Below, in pieces: positions 15,011 through 21,982 of a stretch of DNA of 21,982 nucleotides. The notes beneath the pieces were generated by a model. The model made no database searches, was not told the origin of the DNA, and saw only the letters and a list, made by a program, of their open reading frames with translations. Made by a program: the position numbers and the translations under genes. Position 1 is the first letter of the stretch, and the number at the start of each line of letters is the position of its first letter. The stretch comes from Calcarisporiella thermophila CBS 279.70 (Eukaryota > Calcarisporiellomycota): assembly GCF_041956535.1 (NCBI RefSeq), contig NW_027192197.1:1131217-1153198 (forward strand), given 5' to 3'.

Positions 15011-16636
15011 CTAATGGATGATTGCATGGAAGCCAGAAGCAGCTGCACGAAGGATAGCACAGCGTATGCATTCTCCCTCTCCGTTAATGTAACAGGTCTG
15101 TCGTAAAAAGGCCAATTCAATCATTGCAATTGCTCGGCCTCGTGGATTTTTGTCCGTGAGTATTAAGAGCAACTCCCGTCGCGATGCAGCCAACCAGGGC
15201 AAATACAGTTCACTCAGTGATGTTGGTCGCACCCATCGAGCCTCACAGCTCCAATTGCCTTTATGAGAACAAGGCCGACCCACGCACCACATGCCGGCAT
15301 CATCAATGTGTAAGAAACGCTCCAGGGCTTCAGCCTCACTCCGACCATGTCTTCCAATTATAGTCACGGCTCCACCCGCATCTGCCAATGCCATCTCTGC
15401 CCAAGCAGACTGGGGTGTGGTATCCTGGAGAGTAAGATGTACTCCCTCTCCGACTGATACGTGACGAGGGCGTTGCCTCCATTCTTGCGGGTTTACTGGG
15501 AGTCGCCCCGGACTGAGATGATAGACTTTCAAATTCACTCGGTGGATATGCCCATGTCTCTTGGCACCAATTCCAATCCCGAAGGCTATCCCCAAAAGAT
15601 AGGCATCCTGGGACGAAGCAATTCCACGACGCAAAATATGATACTCTTTCCCGGCTAATTTTCCAAGACCATTGCTAATGGCTGCGCAAATCAACGGCAC
15701 ACGCAGTAACTCATCAATGGCACTTGAGGGGCATCCCAGCCATTCTAAATCATTTCTTAGCTGGCGTTGACAAACTATGTCAAAGAATTTTACAGGTTTA
15801 TCGTCGTGGCGTAATAAAACGACATCGGACTTTTCTGAGCAGAGTCCAATACATTGGCATTGAGAAGCCTCGGTTAAAAACTGTGGAGAAGTGTGAGTGC
15901 CATTATCGTGGTGCCTCAGTACCCGAAGTAAGACCCTGGAACAATCCTTGACTGGGCCACTGGGATTTTGAGATAACTCCCAGAATATTGGCACATGGAT
16001 TTTATCGGAAATGTTCCTATCTTCAAGCTCCTGAAGAGGAGTTACCGACTCGAGAATCCCGGTTAGCCGAAGAAAATCGTAATGGCGGTTCAAATTAACC
16101 ACAAATCCAGCATGCCCTTTCCCTCCCGATGCCACCCATTGAGCTAGAAGTGCAGCAATTATCACTGGACCATGGCTGACACCCTTTTGCGCTATATCAC
16201 ACATCGTTCCGTATTCGACACGATCAATATCTGCACGATAGAAATACAAGTCCTGTGGGATCGGAATTAGAATGTCTGAACTTAGCCATTGAGTTACTTC
16301 TCGGCAGGTCGGCTTTCCACAATCCATACATCCAATCGGGTAAATCCCATCTTTACACGTTGAGTCTACATTCTTCAGTACTCGACAGTCTTTCGTATTA
16401 TGAATAGCCTCTCCAAGTTGTGCATGAATCCGTGCTAACACTCCTCCATGGCTGGATTGTTCAGGAGGATCAGATGTTTCTGCGTCTGATTCCCACGTTT
16501 TCTTTAGGATGTTTTTCTCATTCACAAGTCGCTTTTCAAATGAGAACACTTCGTTGGTGTCACGCAAGTGTCCATGCCAGCTGCATCTGCGAATAACCTT
16601 CATAACTTCATTTTGACTTTTAGGAAATGTGAGCAT
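15011..16636 (-). CDS. Unidentified 541-aa Cys-rich protein, no visible intron
   Basis: This is a single uninterrupted frame of 542 codons including the stop. The first ATG is at 16636; the frame is open slightly further upstream, to an in-frame TAG near 16685. A sequence resembling a 3' splice site (CCTATTTTCAG, ending about 16669) sits just before it, so an upstream exon is possible, though I found none. The protein is soluble-looking, with no signal peptide and no clear membrane helix. Cys-rich patches include IGCMDCGKPTCREV, CQCIGLC, CVGRPCSHKGNWSC and GECIRC, any of which might bind metal. A Gly-rich stretch reads LGIAFGIGIGAKRHGHIH. I recognise no enzyme motif. Unlike the intron-dense neighbours it has no visible intron and looks richer in G+C. 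An acquired gene, a captured viral or mobile-element gene, or a lineage-specific gene are all possible. Confidence 0.6.
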   Translation of the reverse strand: MLTFPKSQNEVMKVIRRCSWHGHLRDTNEVFSFEKRLVNEKNILKKTWESDAETSDPPEQSSHGGVLARIHAQLGEAIHNTKDCRVLKNVDSTCKDGIYPIGCMDCGKPTCREVTQWLSSDILIPIPQDLYFYRADIDRVEYGTMCDIAQKGVSHGPVIIAALLAQWVASGGKGHAGFVVNLNRHYDFLRLTGILESVTPLQELEDRNISDKIHVPIFWELSQNPSGPVKDCSRVLLRVLRHHDNGTHTSPQFLTEASQCQCIGLCSEKSDVVLLRHDDKPVKFFDIVCQRQLRNDLEWLGCPSSAIDELLRVPLICAAISNGLGKLAGKEYHILRRGIASSQDAYLLGIAFGIGIGAKRHGHIHRVNLKVYHLSPGRLPVNPQEWRQRPRHVSVGEGVHLTLQDTTPQSAWAEMALADAGGAVTIIGRHGRSEAEALERFLHIDDAGMWCVGRPCSHKGNWSCEARWVRPTSLSELYLPWLAASRRELLLILTDKNPRGRAIAMIELAFLRQTCYINGEGECIRCAILRAAASGFHAIIH

Positions 16637-17880
16637 CTTCTCCAAGTATAGTCGTCGTATTCCCCCCCTGAAAATAGGCTAACACTAACCAATTGGTCAA
16701 CAAGGATATTAAAAAAAGGAAATGAAAATTATTAAAAAAGGTTATAAGCGGAGAGCAATGAAACATTTTTAAAGTTTCGCCATTTTCCCTCAACTTAACT
16801 CGGATCTATTTTTTCATTAGTTTGAAGAGGCTAGTCCTGATTCGGATCGAAAACCCAAGGGGGCGCCACGAAAGTAAATTTAAGAAAATCCCTGCTAAAG
16901 GTGGCGGTGGATTATGAATTCAGGAATCCAAGAGCAAGTCAGCCCATGGTTCGGTAAAATATTTCCAGAGGAACGCTCTAGCGAGGCTTGATTGACTCTC
17001 TTCCGAAGCATTTTACTCTTCTGCGGTTTTGAACCTGTATAGCCATGTCGGCTCTATAAACAAGTTGACAGATAGTATTATTAGCTTTGCATCAGATATT
17101 CTTTCCTCTAGATTCGTATTGAGATCTCCTAAATCCTAAGCATTCATAAGCTCTATTTCCTCCTAGAGCTACCTTTGTTTAGATATAATAATTAAATGTT
17201 TTAGAGAGATCTAACATACGAAAACCAAGGATGTCTATCCTTTAAGTTATATGCCAATCTATCACTTGTAATGCTGGAAAGAGAATCAGAACCAAAAGGT
17301 GGCTGTTAAAAATCATGCCGATGGCGCGGATATCGAGTCCGCGGAAATGAAGGAGCAAGCTTTGATAAAATTCTCTTGGTTTCCAAAAATATTCCCATCC
17401 TATGGCAAAAGAGAAAAGCTCTGGCAAAGGCAAGGAAGTGTAAAATACGCAAATCAGGGATTTATGATATGAAAATCATGAAATAAGTCTATCGGCCAAA
17501 TGCTAAAAAAAGTTCAATTAAAATCAAGAGGCTATGTCCAAGGCTGTGTTCGCTGTAGACGAGATCTGACGCCCTTTAAGACTATATTTTTCGTAGTTGG
17601 GCGCTAACGGTGCTGATATATTTAATGTAGTTGATGAATTTCGTTGGAGTTAGCCTAAATTGACGTATTGGTGTCAGACGGAAAGTGAACAGCAAATAAA
17701 ATAACAAGTGATTGCCGGTGAAAGAAGAGGGATTAAGGCAAGCAAAAGTGTCTTGGCGCTCCTGAGGCGAATCACTCTACCACTCCTCAGGATCTTTTTT
17801 ACCTCGTGAAACATTTATTGAGAAATCTCGAGGTAATCTGCTACCCTAAAATTGCACGGTAATATTTCCGGCCTAACATA
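16637..17880. other. Intergenic, with two small inverted repeats at its right end
   Basis: No convincing gene is present. The right end has two adjacent potential stem-loops: CCTGAGG (17761-17767) with CCTCAGG (17785-17791), and TTACCTCG (17799-17806) with CGAGGTAA (17829-17836). They lie just left of the inverted-repeat-bounded element. A 63-codon frame at 17433-17242 on the - strand has no recognisable domain. Confidence 0.45.
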
Positions 17881-18763
17881 CCCTACAAAAAACCCGTCTG
17901 GTGAAAACTGCTAGAAAACGTATAGGAGCATGTAGNNNNNNNNNNNNNNNNNNNNNNNNNNNNNNNNNNNNNNNNNNNNNNNNNNNNNNNNNNNNNNNNN
18001 NNNNNNNNNNNNNNNNNNNNNNNNNNNNNNNNNNNNNNNNNNNNNNNNNNNNNNNNNNNNNNNNNNNNNNNNNNNNNNNNNNNNNNNNNNNNNNNNNNNN
18101 NNNNNNNNNNNNNNNNNNNNNNNNNNNNNNNNNNNNNNNNNNNNNNNNNNNNNNNNNNNNNNNNNNNNNNNNNNNNNNNNNNNNNNNNNNNNNNNNNNNN
18201 NNNNNNNNNNNNNNNNNNNNNNNNNNNNNNNNNNNNNNNNNNNNNNNNNNNNNNNNNNNNNNNNNNNNNNNNNNNNNNNNNNNNNNNNNNNNNNNNNNNN
18301 NNNNNNNNNNNNNNNNNNNNNNNNNNNNNNNNNNNNNNNNNNNNNNNNNNNNNNNNNNNNNNNNNNNNNNNNNNNNNNNNNNNNNNNNNNNNNNNNNNNN
18401 NNNNNNNNNNNNNNNNNNNNNNNNNNNNNNNNNNNNNNNNNNNNNNNNNNNNNNNNNNNNNNNNNNNNNNNNNNNNNNNNNNNNNNNNNNNNNNNNNNNN
18501 NNNNNNNNNNNNNNNNNNNNNNNNNNNNNNNNNNNNNNNNNNNNNNNNNNNNNNNNNNNNNNNNNNNNNNNNNNNNNNNNNNNNNNNNNNNNNNNNNNNN
18601 NNNNNNNNNNNNNNNNNNNNNNNNNNNNNNNNNNNNNNNNNNNNNNNNNNNNNNNNNNNNNNNNNNNNNNNNNNNNNNNNNNNNNNNNNNNNNNNNNNNN
18701 NNNNNNNNNNNNNNNNNNNNNNNCGCTTTCTAGCAGTTTTCACCAGGCGGGTTTTTTGTAGGG
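17881..18763. mobile_element. Probable DNA transposon or MITE bounded by 40-bp terminal inverted repeats, interior unsequenced
   Basis: The left end (17881-17920) begins CCCTACAAAAAACCCGTCTG. The right end (18763-18724, read on the - strand) begins CCCTACAAAAAACCCGCCTG. The 40 bases match at 38 positions. Immediately outside both ends is ATA (17878-17880 and 18764-18766), a possible 3-bp target-site duplication. All but the outermost part of the interior is N (17936-18723), so no transposase can be seen and the true length is unknown. The superfamily cannot be assigned from the ends alone. The alternative is an assembly artefact in which the same repeat end was placed on both sides of a gap. 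Confidence 0.6.
17936..18723. other. Assembly gap (788 N)
   Basis: This is a run of N's. The number may be an estimate. Nothing inside it can be annotated, and reading frames running through it are meaningless. Confidence 0.99.
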
Positions 18764-18877
18764 ATAATTTATAGGAAATTACAAGGAAATGGGGGATCAA
18801 AAAAGGATAAAATATAGACTGGTGTATATTGAGACAGAAAGTACGACAATTTAACGAAAATAATACATGCAACTAAC

Positions 18878-19168
18878 TTTTTTTGATCAATCAATGGAAA
18901 CTTTATTGATTTTGCTATATTACATGAAGGTAATATCAATATAGCGAGATAAAGGACATGATCGATGGGTGTGTATCGTTGTTACCTTGAATAACGGGTA
19001 TGTAAAATCGATGTAAACAGTGTACTCTAGTAGAAGTGTTCTTTCCAGTAATAAAACTCACAATTGATCAAGTGGACAGCAGTCACAAGCAGGGAGTACT
19101 GGTGGAGAAACGTTATTCGAGCTTACGCCGCTACCTTCGCTATCACTTGGTATACTACATTATCAAAC
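18878..19168 (-). repeat. tRNA-derived SINE, copy A (diverged)
   Basis: On the - strand it has a decayed tRNA-like head with a B-box remnant (GCTCGAATAAC), then a body, and ends ...TTTCCATTGATTGATC followed by a short A-tail (T's at 18878-18884). It shares blocks in the same order with the copy at 21340-21679: GATCAATCAATGGAAACTT near the tail, and GATCAAGTGGA-AGCAGTCACAA (one differing base) at 19075-19097 against 21561-21583, near the head. The head is more decayed than in the other copy, suggesting greater age. I see no clear target-site duplication around it. Confidence 0.8.
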
Positions 19169-19178
19169 CCTCTACGTG
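19168..19178 (+). repeat. Target-site duplication, left copy, of the LINE fragment
   Basis: CCCTCTACGTG is immediately followed by the T-run (poly(A) tail on the - strand) of the LINE. The same 11 bases flank the other end of the LINE at 21323-21333. Confidence 0.7.
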
Positions 19179-21322
19179 TTTTTTTTTTTGAGATTACAGG
19201 ATCTTTATTGAAAAGTATCCTTTTTAGTAATAAAATGACTTGACAGTTCTCCGAAACAAGGAATACATGTACGTAATGGTAGAGCATGTGAATACCATCC
19301 TATTTTTCAAGGACGGTATTATACAAGAGAGAAAAAGAATATAAACAAACAAAAAAAAAAATAAAAGGAAAAATTGGAATGCGGGTGTAGGGTATTTGGC
19401 AAGGTGGTATTGGAGCTAAGTGTTTTGGTTGAGGGATATTTCGTCTCCTTGGACTTGTATCCAACTTCCCTTACACCAAAGCTCTTGGAAATCTTCTTAT
19501 CCTTTATGGACGCTGACCACCATTTGGATCTCACGATTTTTTGCATTTCGTGACCTAGTTGTTCAGCGAGCGCTATTTCGCTTGGTTGGGCGTTATCCAT
19601 TATTATCGATAATCTTGATCGATAGATGATCCAAATTGCTGCATCATGGACCGTTGACATTACTTCCCGTTGGTAGCCCATGGTTTTGTAGTCTGTTCCA
19701 AATAGTCTGTCTTCCTTGGTTGACTCGTGGGCTCTCACTCCAAGAATGCGGCATACGAAGTTGTCTACCGTTTGCCATAACTGATTTATGGCCGGGCATT
19801 CCAGGTAAGCATGACAAATGGTTTCCACTGCGTTGGTTGTGCACCGCTTGCAAATATTAAGTTCTCCTGTCCACTTACTAGTGATGATGTTTGTCACCAA
19901 TCTGTGTTTCAAGAGTCTCCATCTTTGTGTCCTATGCTTGGGTTCGCTTGGCCGCTTTTTCCAGTACATCCAAGCTACCTCCCAATTGATGGAATCGCTT
20001 GAGGTCTCTTTCCATTCCGGAGTGATATTCTCTCCTTTGCTTGTCTTGTAGAGCCTCCCGATTTTGTGCGGAAGTTTTTGATCTTTGTGCCAGCTAGCAC
20101 ACATTTACCCAGCGGGAACGTGCATGGTCCTTCAATCTGTGGTATACCCTGTAGCAGGGCATCAGCCAGTTGTGGGTTTAGTTGAATCTCTCATTTCCTC
20201 CAGTGCCACTGAAGAACTATGTAGCTGTCTCTGAATCGGCTGGAATATTGGTCGGAATATCTCGCCACGTATTCATGGACTTCTGGTTCTACCATCGGTT
20301 TGTATGTATTAGTCCTTCGGTTGAGTTTAAGGAAGTCACCTAGTTTGACCAGTCCTACACTTTCGCCTTTCGATTTTAATGGACATCCGCCCATTGTGAA
20401 GTAAGAGTTGTTGATTATGGCAAGAGAGAGCGTTTCTTCGATGTTGAATTTCTGGGTGAGATCTAATTTGCCGTCCAGTCTTCTCCATACTCTCAGTAGG
20501 TGGGGCCATATTCCATCTGTTCGGATGAGCTTGCGTTGTGTGTACTGCGTTGCCAGAATACCCATTCCCATTCCAGCTGGAGCGTAGAACTTTTTGAATA
20601 TGTGTATGGTGAGTTGCACCTAAATTGGGCGGATTCCCGTAGACATTGCTGTAGCCATTCTTTGAAACCACGTGGCCAGTATCGCGTCGGTTTGATATTT
20701 CGGGTTAATGAATCCCAGGCCTTGTCCTGATGGTTGTTGGAGGATTTCCATAGATATCTGTGGGCGCCTTCCTCCCCAGATAAAGCTCCTTATGATCTTG
20801 TTCACGCACCTTAGGAATTTTGGTGGAGGAGGTATAAGTTGAGATATGTACCATAGTTTAGAGAGCAGGCGGGAGTTTACAAGATGGACTTTTCCTATCA
20901 GCGATAGGAAAAGTTGCTAGCCTGTCGTGCCTTGATCAGACGGTGAAAGTATCTCGTTGATTTTTCCCCTTGTTCTGTCCATCTGGCTCGACTTTGAATC
21001 CTTCTTGCCTCTATTCTTTGGTTGATGAAGGACCTTTGTTCTTCCAGGAGCCGTTCACGCTCTTCTTCCATTTCTGGAGTTCACGGTGGGCCTAATTTAT
21101 CGATGTCTGTGATCTCTTTCTTGTTTATCATTTGTCGTTTTTCCATGCTTTGCTTGCGTCTAGTAGCGTAGGCAACGGTGAATGTTTTGAACTTCTCCTT
21201 AGCTTTTTCTCAGAACGCTGTTGGCTCCTTCTTAGGCGATGGCTTTTCCGTTTGTAATATCTCCCAAAATTTAACTATTCCTTTCCTATAGTCTTCCTCG
21301 CTCAAGAGTGAGGTGATTAGTT
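19179..21322 (-). mobile_element. Non-LTR retrotransposon (LINE) remnant, 5'-truncated and internally deleted
   Basis: Read on the - strand from the right: the linker between endonuclease and reverse transcriptase (about 21320-20930), with ARRIQSRARWTEQGEKSTRY; then a jump to the region after the RT palm (LIGKVHLVNSRLLSKLWYI, FIWGGRRPQISMEILQQP, about 20905-20620); then a C-terminal part with the zf-RVT-type zinc knuckle CKRC...CHAYLEC in the frame 20104-19319. It finishes with a 3' UTR and an A-tail at 19189-19179. The catalytic RT palm is absent between the first two blocks, with a 12-bp fold-back at the junction. In-frame stops (for example at 20620) and a frameshift near 20100 confirm it is dead. 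The endonuclease is also missing. An 11-bp target-site duplication flanks it. Confidence 0.88.
20888..20914. repeat. 12-bp perfect inverted repeat at the LINE deletion junction
   Basis: ACTTTTCCTATC (20888-20899), spacer AGC, then GATAGGAAAAGT (20903-20914). The left arm lies inside normal LINE coding sequence (LIGKV). The right arm sits exactly where the reverse-transcriptase palm should be. Confidence 0.85.
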
Positions 21323-21339
21323 CCCTCTACGTGTAGCAG
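21323..21339 (+). repeat. Shared target-site copy between LINE 5' end and SINE copy B tail
   Basis: CCCTCTACGTGTAGCAG. Its first 11 bases repeat the LINE left flank. All 17 bases recur at 21677-21693 on the other side of SINE copy B. Confidence 0.8.
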
Positions 21340-21676
21340 TTTTTTTTTTGATCAATCAATGGAAACTTCTATTTAATTTCCATATATTACATGAAGTTAA
21401 TGTCAATGGATTTAACATAACGAGATATAGGTCCTTGATCGATAGACGTTCAATCTATATGCGTGTATCGTAGTTGACGTGAATAGCATGTACGTGAAAC
21501 CAATGTAATCTTTGTACTTATCGTAAGGGCGATCTTTTCAATAATCAAGACTCAGCTTCTGATCAAGTGGATAGCAGTCACAAACTAAGAGTAAGTGCTG
21601 GTGGGGGAAGTGGGATTCGAACCCACGCCGTTCTCATCGGCATCCCAGGGATAGTCCACTACACTAACCCTCCCCC
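21340..21676 (-). repeat. tRNA-derived SINE, copy B (well preserved)
   Basis: On the - strand it starts with a tRNA-like head (21676-21602). This has an A-box-like TTAGTGTAGTGG (21667-21656), a B-box GGTTCGAATCC (21623-21613) and a T arm GTGGG/CCCAC. The acceptor-like ends GGGGGAG and TTCCCCC can pair. The middle does not form a proper D and anticodon arm, so it is not a working tRNA. The body follows, then the tail ...TTTCCATTGATTGATC and a ten-base A-tail (21349-21340). Perfect duplicates of CTCTACGTGTAGCAG flank it (17 bases if the preceding CC is counted; the exact head boundary is blurred by a C-run). Confidence 0.88.
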
Positions 21677-21693
21677 CCCTCTACGTGTAGCAG
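21677..21693 (+). repeat. Target-site duplication, right copy, of SINE copy B
   Basis: CCCTCTACGTGTAGCAG, followed directly by A and the T-run of the next element. It matches 21323-21339 at all 17 positions. Confidence 0.8.
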
Positions 21694-21694
21694 A

Positions 21695-21982
21695 TTTTTT
21701 TTTTGATCAATCAACGGAGACTTTTATTAGTTTCCGTAGCTTACAAGAGTTTAATGATTACAATGAAATAAGAAAAGGGGGGAATAAAGGGTAAATTAGA
21801 TGTATATAGTGATCGGGTATTTGGTGAAAGGTATGAAGTAAAGAGGAGGGGAGGAGGGAAAGAGCGGATTGGAAGAGAGGAAGGGTTGCTTCGCCACTCC
21901 AGTTTTAGTCTTGCTCTATCCGAACTTTCTATTACCGCTCCCTGACTGCACCACCTTCTTCGGAATAGCTCTATCTCGCGTT
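21695..21982 (-). mobile_element. 3' end of a further retroelement, possibly the SINE's partner LINE, running off the window
   Basis: On the - strand it ends with an A-tail (T's at 21695-21704). Its last 60 or so bases (plus strand GATCAATCAACGGAGACTT onward) align with the SINE tail, but the sequence further in does not match the SINE body. Instead one - strand frame is open from the window edge for about 70 codons (RRRWCSQGAVIESSDRARLK, then Ser/Pro-rich), stopping near 21765. This would fit the C-terminus and 3' UTR of a LINE, but no diagnostic domain is visible, so it could equally be another SINE subfamily. Confidence 0.5.

Noticed and set aside
15011-16636. Calling the unidentified ORF a captured RNA-virus structural gene
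   Set aside because: Lack of introns and a mobile-DNA neighbourhood are suggestive only. No viral motif could be recognised, so no viral identity is claimed.
17242-17433. Small hydrophobic ORF on the - strand (63 codons)
   Set aside because: Short, no recognisable domain, no upstream exon; expected by chance in AT-rich DNA.
17883-18872. Long reading frames on both strands across the gap
   Set aside because: They consist almost entirely of N's; only a few real codons lie at each end, in the inverted repeats and flanks.
21602-21676. A functional tRNA gene (for example Leu with GAG in the loop ATGAGAA)
   Set aside because: The T arm and acceptor ends pair, but the D and anticodon arms cannot both be formed with normal spacing. 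It is followed by a SINE body, an A-tail and flanking duplications, so it is a SINE head.
18878-21704. A simple tandem duplication explaining the repeated CTCTACGTGTAGCAG
   Set aside because: The sequences between the copies are different complete insertions with tails at the expected side. This fits target-site duplications better than tandem duplication.

Overview
The window is eukaryotic nuclear DNA, most likely from a fungus and probably an early-diverging one. The genes carry many short introns of about 55-100 nt with GT/GC...AG ends. The ubiquitin protease keeps a fungal-looking signature around its catalytic Cys, the CorA-type transporter resembles fungal proteins, and the tRNAs are eukaryotic. 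I cannot name the species.

Left part (1-4358): two tRNA-Gly(UCC) genes face each other, followed by a probable decayed tRNA-derived SINE on the + strand. A two-exon gene for a secreted HExxH zinc metalloprotease (- strand) comes next, then an empty intergenic stretch.

Central part (4359-13770): three intron-rich housekeeping genes could be reconstructed exon by exon with the reading frame intact throughout. They are a USP7/Ubp15-type deubiquitinase (-, 16 exons, 1113 aa), a malonyl-CoA decarboxylase with a mitochondrial-type N-terminus (+, 10 exons, 542 aa), and a CorA-family divalent-cation transporter (-, 9 exons, 530 aa) whose usual GMN signature reads GTN. USP7 and MCD are divergent across 318 bp; MCD and CorA are convergent across 323 bp. 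The three have no obvious joint pathway.

Right part (13771-21982): this is accessory DNA. It holds a 541-residue Cys-rich ORF without visible introns that I do not recognise. Next is a sequencing gap of N's bracketed by a 40-bp near-perfect inverted repeat, probably the ends of a DNA transposon. A stack of retroelements follows, all with their 3' ends to the left: a SINE, an internally deleted non-LTR retrotransposon (LINE), a second SINE, and the 3' end of a further element. They are separated by copies of one short target sequence (CCCTCTACGTG / CTCTACGTGTAGCAG), which is best read as successive insertions into the same site. The rightmost element shares its 3' tail with the SINEs and may be their LINE partner.
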